Source of the DNA: Anthonomus grandis grandis
Lineage: Eukaryota; Arthropoda; Insecta; Coleoptera; Curculionidae
NCBI RefSeq assembly: GCF_022605725.1
Contig: NC_065554.1
Coordinates: forward strand, 8,575,100 to 8,639,099
Direction of reading: 5' to 3'
DNA: 64,000 bases
The position numbers were made by a program, and so were the translations under genes. The notes below the pieces were generated by a model. That model saw only the letters and a program-made list of their open reading frames with translations. It did no database searches and had not been told where the DNA came from. Within the stretch, counting starts at the first letter, position 1, and each line of letters begins with the position of its first letter. This document shows positions 22,420 to 33,124 of the stretch, in pieces.

Positions 22420-24200
22420 GAAGAAATTCAAAACAGAAAAACTTATGCGAACCAGTCGTTAAAAGTAAAGGATATGCTACCAGATATTAAAATTAAATAA
22501 AAAGTATATTTATTTTAGAAATATATATATGTTTAGTTTAAGTTGCTTTACTTTTGCGTCATACATTTTGTAAAGTATTGAAAATTCAAAGTGATTTCTT
22601 AATAATAATGTTTTATTATTACATGTTAAATTAGTAGACCTTTTTTTGAAAAATAATTAAAAAAAAAGAAAAAATTAAATTTTTCAAAAGTTGCTGTATA
22701 TATGAGCAATGATGTATTTTGGGTTTTTTTATCATTAAAAGTACCACTGACGGAGTTTCTTAACGTTGGTGGCGGCAATTATAGATTGAGCATAAAAATG
22801 TCAAAAAGTTTCATTGGACAGAAACGCCCCAAAAAAAGTATACTTTTGATACCAATACATGCAATACATGGATTATTTTCAATCCATGTCTTTTTTGTTA
22901 AATATTAAAATATATTAGAAACTATGAATTAAATTAACAGAGTAAATGCAGATAAATATTACAGCCACATACTTACGAACATTCTAAGATAACGAGTATA
23001 CATTATGTGTTTATTAAGTCATAATATATGTATCAGAAACCAACTTTTAAGGATCCAAGGCAAATAATTTTTAAATACATTAGAAAATATTATAATTAAA
23101 GTATATTTAAATATATGCAAGCATGTTCTTTTTTAAAATGAATTTGTAGTAGAAATTTTAGAAAGAACCTCGATTTTCCATTTCACTTTTACCACATTCT
23201 CAAAAGACAAAATATTTTTCTAGAGACCCAACTCACCATGTAATATCCATGTAATTCCATTGTATTTATTACATTTTCAATAATCCTAAGTCGCAAAAAC
23301 AATACAAATAAACCTAAGTTAACTGAGTCTGGCTAAACGTATTTTATACTCCACAATAAATTTTCCTCGAAGCTGATAATACTCGTATATTTCTCGCTTA
23401 TACGTACTTCAATAATGCCGAACAAACACTGACACTGACGATTTCTTCGAGTTCGAACACCCGAAAATGCGATTTTCTTCAGGGTTGCCAAATGGAGCCA
23501 AGATTTTCACTTTAGTCAATACAGCCACATTTTTAGAACACGACTCTTTGAATGAGTGATAATTTTTTACAAGCACACAGCAAATTGTTGGGTCACGTAC
23601 ACAATACTGATATGACCAGTTCATTACCTCAAAAAATAAAAATAGCCTTATTATTTTTGAACATAAAACTGCGTTTAAATCGCATTATTTCACAATTGTT
23701 CAGGCATTAAAAGGTCTTTCATCTTTTTTATCCGTTTCAACAATAAAAAATGTGTTTACCGCGGGGTCAGACAACTCGCATTATCACGAATGGAAATTTA
23801 TTCCATTATTTAGTTCATTGAATTGATTTCCAAGTTTTTGCTGGCCTTTCGCCTGAAAAATTATTGGCGGAATGATGTTTTTTTTTGTTGATTATAAGAG
23901 GCGGAAGATGGCATCGTTGAATTTTAATTATTTAGGAGTTTTTGTTGTTTTAAAATATTTTTAAATTGACGCTATAATATAAAATAACGTGTCAGAAGAC
24001 GTTATAAAAGAACATACAATCTTTTGCAGGTCGACGATAGTATTGAAATTGTATGGTGTTACATTTTTTTAATGAAATAGAAAGATAAAAGATGGAAATT
24101 ATTGGGAACTCAGTAGAAAAAACCGTATTTAATCCAACCTAATTATAAAATGTTTAAACTGGCATCAAAGGATAATTTTATAAGATGCCAGGAAGTTCTA
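22420..24200. other. No assignable gene
   Basis: AT-rich DNA up to 23300; 23330-23640 is somewhat richer in G and C and has a 71-codon minus-strand frame (23624-23409) that I do not recognise. No splice or promoter signal stands out. Confidence 0.4.
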
Positions 24201-24315
24201 AGGAGTACCGTAATGTAACTTGCACACCACGTGCATTTTTTTTACTTTTTTTAGGTTATGTTATTTTGTGTTTTATCGCCGGCTTTCTGTTGTTACAGGT
24301 AAATAAATTTTAAAA

Positions 24316-25977
24316 ATGGTTTGTACGTACAACAAAACTCCGGGAGCAAGAAATTACCGGAATTACTCAGAGAACGCCTTGCGCCAAGCAATAGATGCAG
24401 TAAATGCGGGTATGTCGAGGAAATTAGCAGCCGAAACTTTCAAAGTAGAACGAATTACGTTAGGTCGAAGACTTCTTGGTGCACACTCGCAGTCAGTTGG
24501 TCGTCCAAAGGTTTTAAGTGATCAAGAAGAGGCTCTCATTTTAAAGACATTGGGTGTTGTAGCAAATTGGGGATTTCCTCTCACAAAAGTTGATATTCGT
24601 GACGTAATAAAAAAATTCTTAATCCAAAAATAACTTCCCTGGACCTAATTTCTTACAATTCTTTATAAAAAGGAACCATTTAATTGTTAGAATGGCTTCA
24701 AACATAAAGAGATCCAGAGCATCAGTGGATCGTAATAAAGTTTTAAATTTCTTTAATAATATTGACTTAGCAATTAGACAAGTGAAAAGCTCAAATTTGT
24801 ATAACTATGATGAAACCAACGTTACAGATGATCCTGGGTCCAGGAAGGTGGTAGTGCCAAGAAACACGAAGAGAGTGGAAAGAGTTCAAGAGCATTCCCG
24901 GGCTACGATCAGTTTAATGGTTTGTGGAAATGCCAATGGAGACCTTTTACCACCAATGGTTGTATATAAAGCTTTGAATCTTTATGATAACTGGACGCAA
25001 GGTGGACCACGAGGAACAAAATATGCGAGCAGTGGGAGCGGATGGTTCGACATGAACTTATTCGAAATGTGGTTCTTCCAGCTTTTCCTGCCTCACGTCG
25101 AATCCACCAGAGCAAATAACGAGCAGATTATTCTCGTTGGTGACAACCTGGCAAGCCACTTTTCACCACAGGTGATAGAGGCATGTGGTACAAATAACAT
25201 CTACATAACTCCCTTCCCAGCCAATGCCACGCATTTAATGCAGCCCCTTGATGTGGCCGTATTTGCGCCTATGAAAAGAAAATGAAGAGAGATTCTCGAT
25301 CAGTGGAGAAAGGAGTCGCGGTTCCAAGGCTGTATCTCAAATGAACAATTTCCGAACCTACTGGACAGATTGTGGAAAGGGGTAAGTCAAAATGTAGCAG
25401 ATAATCTCAAATCAGGATTTATACCAACTGGTTTGCATCCTGCAAATCCCGACGAAGTATTGAAGCGCATTCCTGGTGGACTAGAAGATGCAGACATCGA
25501 AAGAGTCTTAGACAACAGCTTGGTTGATTTGTTGAAAGAGCACCGTGGAACAGGGGTTGAGAAAAAACGTAAAAGGGGAAAAAAGTCGAACCTGGAAGTG
25601 ATGCGTCTCGCACTGTTACAGACCCTAATATTTCTGAAAATCCGCTAACCGTTCCTGAGGAATTTCGAACTACAGCAGAAGAACCAGGACCCTCTTCATC
25701 TAGCGTTTTGCCATGCACTCAGCAACTCCCTACCAGGAAAAGCAAGAGAGAAAGAAAGACTAATAGCTTCCAGTGTGGTATCTGCAAGATTAATTGGAAA
25801 GACTACAGAGGCGCAATTGATTGGATACAATGCACGAAGTGTCGAGCTTGGATTTGTGGACTCTGTAATAAAGGACCTTATTTTGAATGCGAATGGTGTA
25901 AGGATTCGGAAGACAATGAATCTCCAGTCGATGACAGTGATGCCGACAAGGACTTCCTAGTTGACAATAATAATTAG
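24316..25977 (+). pseudogene. Pogo/Tigger transposase with C-terminal PHD-like zinc finger (two frameshifts, one stop)
   Basis: Residues 1-106 (24316-24633) form a Psq-type helix-turn-helix region (ALRQAIDAVNAGMSRKLAAE, then RRLLGAHSQSVGRPKVLSDQ) and the start of the CENP-B-like domain. A frameshift near 24630 leads into NFPGPNFLQFFIKRN and MASNIKRSRASVDRN. The DDE catalytic domain keeps its three acidic residues in YNYDETN, LVGDNLASHF and HLMQPLDVAVF. A TGA at 25283 interrupts KRK-REILDQW in the same frame. After a second frameshift near 25610 the last part (to 25977) has CGICKINW, CTKCRAWICGLC and CEWC, a PHD-type cysteine array, and an acidic end. Total about 540 codons. Three lesions in an otherwise complete gene suggest a young but probably inactive copy. 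Confidence 0.8.
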
Positions 25978-26282
25978 CTAATGTTTTGTTTTTGTTACAC
26001 TTGTGATTTTTTCAAAGAATGTGCCTTATTTTACCAAAGTTTTGCTAGATAAAGTTTGTTTATTTTTAAATAACTTTTTATTAATATTTCTAAGCATTTA
26101 TAGGTACAGAATTTGTTTTTAAGTTTCATATATTTTGACAATATATTATTTTTTCTTTAAAAATATTGATTATTAATTGGTTGTAACGGCGGCCCTTGTT
26201 ATTGGTTTTTTTTCATATGATTAAGGGGTAACATGCACAAAATATGCTTTAGAATGCAATTTATAAATATTTTTTCATGGAT

Positions 26283-26317
26283 GTGCAAGTTGCCCCAACC
26301 ATGGGGTAACTTGCACA
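26283..26317. repeat. Palindromic pair of pogo terminal cores
   Basis: GTGCAAGTTGCCCC and GGGGTAACTTGCAC are separated by six bases and are inverted copies with one mismatch. The same word ends the element and occurs near 26225 as GGGGTAACATGCAC. These are candidate transposase-binding sites near the right end of the pogo element. Confidence 0.55.
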
Positions 26318-26489
26318 CCCCACAAACAAATTTTTTTTGGGACCAATGGCTGCATTCTTCCAATTTTTATACCAGCCATGGGTAGCCCTTAAATAGGTCG
26401 GTACAATGTAATTTTTGCAAAGTTGTAAAGTTACAATGTACGGGGGTACATTGGGAAATGTGCTGAAAACGTGTGCAAGTATACGGTAT

Positions 26490-27180
26490 CACCATGAAGT
26501 TCAGACCAGTGCAAACTTCATCATATTTTCAAATCTATATCATACAATATATCTTGCAATACAAGTAAAAGAATTTCAAAATACCTTTCTTTATTTAGGT
26601 TTCAGGCAAAAATGAATGAGTTACGAATTTTTATACCGAAAATTACACAACAAAATTGGTGGGACAAATATGGAGATGTTGTAGAGGTCCTTAAAATAAG
26701 CAACTTTGCGCATTAAACCCATATCCGAAAATCATTAGATTTTGAAATGCAGGGTGATAAAATTCTAAGAAAACATCTAATTTTTTACAATAAATTTCAC
26801 ATTTCTGTAGATATTTAAAAAAATTTAAAAAAATATGAAAAACTCTAGTGTAGTGTATATTTATCAATCAAATCTTCAAAAAATAAAAACTTTCAAATCT
26901 TAATTTATCTTAAATTAATATTTATATTAATAGTGTATACTTATCTATCTTGCTTTTGTTAGCGTTTGAGATATTCAGGTTCGTGTCTTCATATAATAAA
27001 TATAATCTCTATATAGTAATTTTAAGGTTCTGAATTAAATTTTGTTAGTGGGAATTATTCAGATTGGATCCTTTAGATGTCACAAAATTGTAATGGCGAT
27101 AATATCAATTTTAAAAAGTAAAATAAAGCTGCGTGTCATCTGTGTAGCAATGGCTCAACTATAATTGATAATTACTATTC
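26490..27180. other. AT-rich DNA, nothing assigned
   Basis: No open frame of interest and no repeat identified. Confidence 0.45.
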
Positions 27181-27186
27181 AGTTGT

Positions 27187-27645
27187 AATGAAATAAACTC
27201 TAAGTCACAGGTCTCAAATTTATTAAATTAAAGTCAAAGGATTACACGTGTTTCGCCATATTAGGCATCATCAGATTATGTATTCACTTGTGTATTCACT
27301 AATAAAAAGAACGAAAAAAGAAGTAGAGAACAACACTACATGATACAAGTCAAGTAAATTAAATTATATAAACAAATTAAGTAATATTAAAATTATATAA
27401 ATAAAAATTTTTTTGTTTATATAATTTTAATATGTAGTAACTAGCCTCCGTCCGATTTTACTAATTTTAACTGAATTTCTACCCTTGACTTGTATCATGT
27501 AGTGTTGTTCTCTGCTTCATTTTTAATTCTTTTTATTAGTGAATACACAAGTGGATCTGATGATGCCTAGTATGGTCGAAACACGTGTAATCCTCTGACT
27601 TTAATCTAATAAATTTGAGACCTGTGACTTAGAGTTTATTTCATT
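27187..27645. repeat. Long snapback (inverted-repeat) element with hammerhead-like motifs in both arms
   Basis: Left arm 27187-27355 and right arm 27484-27645 are inverted copies with only a few mismatches and one short indel (a TATGTATTCAC-like duplication in the left arm). The arm ends are AATGAAATAAACTCTAAGTC and its complement. The spacer holds a second, inner inverted repeat (AAATTATATAAACAAA near 27362 and TTTGTTTATATAATTT near 27412), so nearly the whole 459 bp can fold on itself. Each arm carries the box CTGATGATGCC, a short stem-loop and GAAACACGTGTAATCC. No coding sequence. Confidence 0.85.
27554..27593 (+). ncRNA. Hammerhead-ribozyme-like motif (right arm of snapback)
   Basis: Order of elements on the plus strand: GGAT, CTGATGA, a small stem-loop TGCC-TAGTAT-GGTC, GAAA, CACGTGTA, ATCC. 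GGAT before the box can pair with ATCC after the putative cleavage position (stem I); A+CAC with GTGT is self-complementary (stem III, best formed between two molecules); GTA at the end of stem III would be the cleavage triplet. The outermost pair of stem II (T and C) is a mismatch. The left arm (minus strand, 27239-27277) has the same core but only two pairs for stem I. Fit is suggestive, not proven. Confidence 0.45.
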
Positions 27646-28457
27646 ACTATTTAATGTAAGCCGGTCTCCTTGAGAAAAGACGGACTATTTCTTGAAATTA
27701 CTATTCAATTGTTTGGTTTTATAAGAACGAATATTGAACGGATTTGGCTGAATTCAGTAGTATTTTTAATAGTAAAAAAATTTTAAGTTAGGTATATCGC
27801 AATATTATACAATTATGCAATATTATTTAAGAAAAGTGACCATATTTTATTTATTACTTGTATTAGTTACGACTTACATTTGACGTAAAAACACATTTAA
27901 TACGGATGTGCACTTCCTAAAAAAATAAAATTCAAAATAATTTTTTATTATCATTAAAATAAAAAACATAATTAACAATTTAAAATAAATAACACATTAT
28001 GATAAATAGGACCACGCCTCGATTTCTAAACCGTTAGCACAAGTGCAAACTTGTATGGCCAGCCCCTATCAAAAAAAATTATACAGCCATTTTTTTTAGC
28101 ACATTAATTGTATTTATTTCAAATTAAATTGCACATTCCATTTTTGTCTTTTAAGGAGATAATTTTGATTATATATTTTTAAATGCTTCTGTTGAAATCG
28201 TTTAATACAGGTAATTTATTTCAAAGTTGAGAGGCTACAAAAACAAAATATTTTTGAAAATTTGTGTTTCTATGCTCTGGTACTCTAAATATGTTTATTA
28301 GTCTAGTATTATATTGTATATGAAGATGATTTTTCAAATTATTCGCTAAATATAAAGGATCTCCAGTTTTTAAAATCTTATGAATAAAGTGTACATATGG
28401 CGTCTTCTATGATTTTTCATATTCAAAATAAGGTTAGTATTTAAATGGGGAGTAATA

Positions 28458-29743
28458 ACAGGTGGGCCACCTAGCGTTTGGAATTTAAACCAGTTGTTAT
28501 TTCAACTATGGCCACGCAAATGTCAGAATGTTTATGTCAAAAATATAGTTAAAGGTTGTACATTTATGAAATGGGCCGCTATACTTTCGAACAAAACTGG
28601 GAAATATTAAAACCTTTCTTTTAAAGTGGAGAGTTTTCAACCCAAACCGCAAGAAATTTGGAAAAAAAATCGACAAAAAGTGATTGGCTTTAAGTCAGTT
28701 TGTTTGCAACAAAACTATTAAAACTGGTTCATTAGTGTATAAGACAACACGTTTCCGCTCTTTCGGCTGTACTCATCAGACGCGAGGTGCGTCCAGCCGA
28801 TGCGAAAAAGTTGCTGCTTTTGCTCAAAATGTGTGTGAACGTCCATCCACCTCAACTCGTCATCGTTATCAGGAATTGAATATTTCTTGCACTTCCCTGA
28901 GGTGGATTTTGCATAAAGATCTAGGTATAAAGACCTACGAAAATCAATTGGTGCCTTATGACCATTCGGCACATTTTCGGTTTGCTGAATGGGCTCAAGA
29001 TTGTTTAGCCGAATATTAGCATTTTTACCGTCTTAAAAATCATCTTTTTGGGCTTAGCATTGTCGAGTTTGGAGCTCGAAAAATGCACACCTGAAATTAA
29101 AAAAGCTTTAAAACACACATTAAAAAGCTAATGCATCCAACGAGTCACCGTTTGGTGTGGTTTTTAGTCTGCTGGTATCATCGACTAATTTTCCTTCCAA
29201 AATGCCCAACGGTTCGCCGTTACCGGTAATGGCTAGCGTTACCGAACCATGCTCAACAAATTTTTGTTTCCAAAAATTAAAAAGGATGGTATGGACGATA
29301 TTTGGTATCAACAATATAGCGCAACTTGCCACCCCGCCACCGTAACAGTTGAACTTTTGGCTCCGTATTTAAAAATCGAATAATCAGTCACAATTCCGTC
29401 GTTTGGCTGCCTCGGAGTTGCGATTTGAGTCCGGTGGACTTTTTGTGGGGAGCCATTCGAGACAAATTTTCCGCTAATCATCTAGAGACAATTGAAGACT
29501 TAAAACATGAAAACGGAATTGCTATTAATGAAATTCAATTGGAAATTGAGGGGTTAGTGGAAAATTGAGTTGATCAAATATGGTATTTATAAGGCTAGTC
29601 GTGGCCACATAATGAGAATGATATCATTTTTTATTCTTAAATAAAAATCTCCTATCTTTTCAGTAAAACCGGAATATTGAAAAAATATTCACTAGTTTTT
29701 TTTCTACATCGGATTTAAATTCCAAATCTTAAATGGCCCACCA
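28458..29743 (+). mobile_element. Mariner element with exact TA insertion into the LINE 3' UTR
   Basis: Ends are inverted copies: left ACAGGTGGGCCACCTAG..TTGGAATTTAAA and right (complement) TGGTGGGCCATTTAAG.TTTGGAATTTAAA. The element sits between TA at 28456-28457 and TA at 29744-29745. The paralogous LINE tail at about 39560 reads GGGAGTAATATGATTTC without interruption, and the flanks here are GGGGAGTAATA and TATGAAT, so the empty site and the TA duplication are both visible. It encodes a broken transposase (28566-29632). Confidence 0.8.
28566..29632 (+). pseudogene. Mariner-family transposase (SETMAR/Mos-like superfamily), broken
   Basis: Plus-strand fragments: RYTFEQNWEILKPFF and GEFSTQTARNLEKKS (N-terminal HTH), RCEKVAAFAQNVCERPSTST, YQELNISCTSLRWILHKDLG and HFRFAEWAQDCLAEY (28684-29019), then a gap where the first catalytic region should be, RVTVWCGF..WSAGII, FAVTGNG, MLNKFLFPKIKKDGMDDIWY and QQYSATCHPATVTVELLAPY, and PRSCDLSPVDFLWGAIRDKF, ending in SRGHIMRMISFF. 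The usual QQDGATCH has become QQYSATCH, so the second catalytic aspartate is lost; SCDLSP retains the third. Many stops and shifts. Confidence 0.75.
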
Positions 29744-29749
29744 TATGAA

Positions 29750-30485
29750 TATAATATTTTGAATGCAAAACGCATACATCAGTTTTAGAGGTTTTGTATA
29801 GATTAAACAGTTCCTTGGCCAGGGAATCAGAATATAAACATCACAGTAATCGAGCAAGGAAAAAACTATTGAATTACATAATTAATAAGTAATATTGGAT
29901 TGTTAATTGTTTTTTTAGTAATTTTTTTGTCATATAGTTGAAATGTAGTACCATTGTCAAAATATAAAACCCAGAGTTTTTATCGCATCGACTACTGGTA
30001 GATACATTTAGAATTTGTGCATGAAAATTAGAAGAAATCTCAAAAGCATTTTTACCACATTCCAGTACTATTATAGACGATTTAGAAGAATTTAAGTTTA
30101 AGTTGTGATCCTGCGAAAAGTTATCAATACTTCTTAAATCCTGATTAAACTAAAAAGCTATAGGAAAAATTTGAAAAGATACAGTTGGTAATCATCGGCA
30201 TACTGCTGTAATGTAAGTATTTTATACAAGATATGTCAGCAACATGAAAGGAAAAAAGTAACTGACCCCAGATGGAACCTTGCGGGACAGCCGTAGATAC
30301 AGTGTGGTAACTTGATTTTCCAGTGCATAATTTCTTATTATTTAATGAGCCTCGTCAGCTAAATAAGGTCTTAAAAAACTCACTGCATCACCAGAAAATC
30401 CAAAATAATAAAGTTTTGCTAATAACATTTCGTGACTTATAGTATGGAAGGTTCTACTAAAATCTAAGAGCCCAAGACATGTTAG
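29750..30485 (-). pseudogene. RT palm and C-terminal part of the split LINE
   Basis: Minus-strand translation begins LTCLGLLDFSRTFHTISHEM (motif A, normally DxSRAFDxIxH), LLAKLYYFGFSGDAVSFL, then a broken motif B region, and further on IFPIAF.FNQDLRSIDNFSQ, DHNLNLNSSKSSIIVLECGK and NAFEISSNFHAQ. Motif C (FADD) is damaged (VCR.LPTVSFQ). Matches the equivalent minus-strand segment at 39090-39983 and, more distantly, the nested LINE at 30835-31638. Confidence 0.65.
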
Positions 30486-30504
30486 TTCTTTTTTGACTTC
30501 GTTT
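30486..30504. repeat. 19-bp target site duplication, left copy (right copy 31639-31657)
   Basis: TTCTTTTTTGACTTCGTTT occurs identically at 30486-30504 and 31639-31657, exactly bordering the nested LINE. Complemented, it encodes KNEVKKE of the interrupted RT, so it is original coding sequence of the host element. Confidence 0.9.
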
Positions 30505-31638
30505 CCTTTTTTTGGGGAAGTTGTCTGTTGGAAATAAAGGCTTATTATTAATATTATTATTATTTATACAGGCTGTCCTATAAATAATGGTAAATAATGT
30601 AACAGCAGTATACTTCAAAAGTCTCGCTTCGATAAACCTTTTTCGAGATATTTACATCTAAAGTTTTCAATGCGCTCAAGATAAAATTTTATTTTCCTAT
30701 TATTTCAAGTTAAAATATTTGTTAAGTATAGGCTGGACCTGACAAGATGAATTATTATAAATATAATTGTCACTGTCAGGATTTATGTTCTTGTTAGTTA
30801 CTTTGATAAGTGGTTATATACTGTTCCGTTAAAATTAATTTTGAGATTTTTTGTGGAGGTTTTGCAGATAACCTTTATTCTGTGAAAAAAACATTGTACA
30901 TGATTTTGAAGCACTTAGTTTGAGGTTACGGCTTTCAGCAAATACAGCAATCTGCTGCAAGTCAGAGATAATTCTATTCTGTGCCACCTGAATGTCTGAT
31001 ATTTTAAAAGAAGTATAAATTTGTGAATCGTCAGCAAATTGGTGCAATTTGAAAATTTGTACGCACTGGTTTAACTCAGCAACATACAGAGAGAAAAGTA
31101 GGGGGCTCAGTATAGAACCCTGGCGCATCCCTACTTTTAATGACAAAAATTTGGAAAATTCAAATTTACCGTAATGTACAGGTCGAACACAATGTAAGCG
31201 ATCTTCAAGATAGAACTTATAAAAATTAACTGCATCCGTCGAAAAACCAAAAAACTGCAACTTTGCCAAAAGCATTTGATGATTTATGGTTTGAAATCCT
31301 TACCTTAGATCTAAAAGTGTAAACATATTATCTTAGATCCTCCTTAGCTCTTATATCATTATCAATACGAATAAGACTCGTTATAGTACTGAAAGACTTA
31401 CGAAAGCCTGATTGCCAGTCCATTTAAATTATAAACATATTCATCTACTTCATTATACACGTGAGGTTCTAGGATTTTTGAGATAAGTGGGAAGATACTT
31501 ATTGGTCTAATATCTTTAAAATCCGTTGGTGTAAGTATTTTTGATAAAGGAATAAGTATTACTTTTTTCCATTCATAGGGATATTTATTTTCTTAAATGC
31601 AGGATTTTAAAATATTGACCAGTGGCAGTTAAGTTTTT
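30505..31638 (-). mobile_element. Nested, 5'-truncated LINE inside the older LINE
   Basis: 1,134 bp bounded by a perfect 19-bp duplication. On the minus strand it starts within the RT N-terminal region (TGQYFKILHLRK) and ends with an AT-rich tail containing TAATAATATTAATAATAAG-like trinucleotide repeats near 30545. 5' truncation, a tail of simple repeats and a long target duplication are standard marks of target-primed reverse transcription. A TATACAGGCTGTCC word at 30568 looks like the end of a small DNA element that may have replaced the RT C-terminus. Confidence 0.8.
30835..31620 (-). pseudogene. Reverse transcriptase of the nested LINE (motifs A-C region)
   Basis: The longest minus-strand frame (31275-30835) reads MLLAKLQFFGFSTDAVNFYK, then RQGSILSPLLFSLYVAELNQ (motif B) and LHQFADDSQIYTS (motif C, catalytic FADD intact), AVFAESRNLKLSASKSCTMF (motif D/E region). 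Upstream, in other frames, KKVILIPLSKILTPTDFKDI and RPISIFPLISKILEPHVYNE represent RT domains 0-1, and the motif A segment is damaged (F.I.GKDFKP.II). It is related to, but distinct from, the LINE it landed in. Confidence 0.75.
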
Positions 31639-31657
31639 TTCTTTTTTGACTTCGTTT

Positions 31658-32225
31658 TTTCTGATTTCATTAAGAAGGTTAACCAAACTGTTAGTGGTAC
31701 TAAGTTTGTTCTAAAACCTGCCTGATATTTAAGAATTAAAGTGTGATTTAATAAATGATCAAATTTGTTGGTGAATACATTTTTCCAAGATTTTAGATAC
31801 TAACGGCAATATATTTATATGTTTGAGGTCTTAAAATTCCTTTAGATCACGGACCTCTGCTAAGTGTTTAATCGCCTTTTTCCAGATTGTGGGATAAAAA
31901 TTTTGAAAAATGCAGCTGTTAGTATTGACTTCAAACAAAAAGGCATATAAAGATGCATTAGAGTAAATGTTTTTTACAATTTTAACTAAAGTTGACCAAT
32001 CCATTAGAGTACATTTTAATTTAGATTTGATCTTATCATTTATTATTCATATGAAGAAGATATTAAGAGCCGATGAATCAGAAATTTTATCAGGTAGATC
32101 AGAATGCTTTTTACAACCGAGATTTAAATTATTTGCGTCACTCCAGAATTCTTTTCCGTGTTTTTGAGACATTAAGTTAAAATACGTTATCTTTTTCTTA
32201 GCGGTTGCATGTTTTTGTGTAATTT
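31658..32225 (-). pseudogene. Linker and RT N-terminal part of the split LINE
   Basis: Minus-strand fragments: AKKKITYFNLMSQKHGKEFW, SDANNLNLGCKKHSDLPDKI and SDSSALNIFF (linker between endonuclease and RT), LMDWSTLVKIVKN, then FYPTIWKKAIKHLAEVRDLK and HINILPLVSKILEKCIHQQI (RT domains 0-1), and TNSLVNLLNEIRKNEVKKE, which runs into the 19-bp duplication. Stops are few per segment but present. The 5' part of the element beyond 32225 is not seen. Confidence 0.7.
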
Positions 32226-32234
32226 CTTATTTCT

Positions 32235-33120
32235 CTGTAATAATGCAAGCGTGCTTCAGTTAAGTTTTTTAAGTCTTAAGTTTTTTGTTTGGAATATTTA
32301 CGGTGGGCTTTATCCCTTTCCTACATTTAATATTATTTGAAATCCAAATTAAAAGAGATTAATTAAATAACTTTTAATTTAAAGAAACGCACGCTTGTTT
32401 ATTAGAGTCACTTTATTTTTATTAAAAATTTCAATTTTTTTATCTACATCAGGGAAGTAATAAATTAGATCTCAAGTTAATTTATTTGCTTCCAAATGAA
32501 ATTTCAATTTTTTTTAATAATTTCTCCATTCAATTCGTTTAATGCCATTATTAATCATAGGAAAATCTAATACCGAAAATATTATATTTTGATATAATAT
32601 ATAATTATATTTTCCGACATATTTATAAAATCCTATTTTTTTATTAGGGAAGCTTGATTAGTTATTATTTAACTAATAATACTTGGATTTGTGTATAGCT
32701 TTAGATTTGTTGTACATACATGCTTTTATATTTATCATTTTATTCGTCTTACAATTTTAATTATGGCGTAAGCGTACAAGTTCATATATTTTTTTTAACG
32801 TTTTTTTATTTCTTTTGAACTACAAATTTACTCATGGTATCTACTAATTTAATAGTATTTAGGTATTTTACTATGATACTGTAAGATAGGGCATAGGGAA
32901 TTAAGTTTAAAATTAAAAAAATGTCCGCGTTTGTCCATAATCTAGAGGTATCGCAACAAAACACCCAAGTATTTACAACTCCACCCGTATTTTTTAGTGA
33001 GGTTGTAATACACGTTTTTTATCTATATTTCACCCCAACATCAGAAGCCTAAACAAAATTTTAATAAAATGCGTATACTTTTAGAATTACTTCAATATTA
33101 CTGGTTATTGTAATTTATAG
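32235..33120. other. AT-rich DNA, nothing assigned
   Basis: No frame or repeat recognised between the end of the split LINE and the endonuclease remnant at 33125. Confidence 0.45.
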
Positions 33121-33124
33121 CAAA

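Larger units (their letters stand above)
24208..26486 (+). mobile_element. Pogo/Tigger-family DNA transposon, nearly complete
   Basis: The unit starts CCGTAATGTAACTTGCACAC after TA (24206-24207) and ends in GTGTGCAAGTATACGG before TA (26487-26488); the two ends are inverted copies around the core ACTTGCACAC. TA target duplication and a transposase of the pogo type inside (24316-25977) fit the superfamily. Further copies of the core lie near the right end at about 26225, 26283 and 26305, the last two forming a palindrome, so an alternative right end near 26300 cannot be excluded. Confidence 0.7.
27945..32230 (-). mobile_element. Old Jockey/CR1-like LINE, minus strand, split by two later insertions
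   Basis: Reading right to left: linker and RT N-terminal part (32225-31658), a nested LINE (30505-31638) with 19-bp target duplication, RT palm and C-terminal part (30485 to about 29750), a mariner (28458-29743), then 3' UTR to about 27945. The 3' UTR and RT end are also present at 39090-39983 without the mariner. The protein joins perfectly across the nested LINE: LLNEIRKNEVKKE on one side, LTCLGLLDFSRTFHTISHEM on the other. Confidence 0.75.

Noticed and set aside
22702..22908. 68-codon plus-strand frame
   Set aside because: No recognised motif, composition typical of random AT-rich DNA.
24909..25718. Minus-strand frames 25115-24909 and 25718-25419
   Set aside because: Antisense to the pogo transposase domains, with no independent similarity.
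29120..29345. Open frames on both strands (minus 29332-29120, plus 29157-29345)
   Set aside because: The minus frame is antisense to the mariner transposase; the plus frame is out of phase with the readable transposase pieces.
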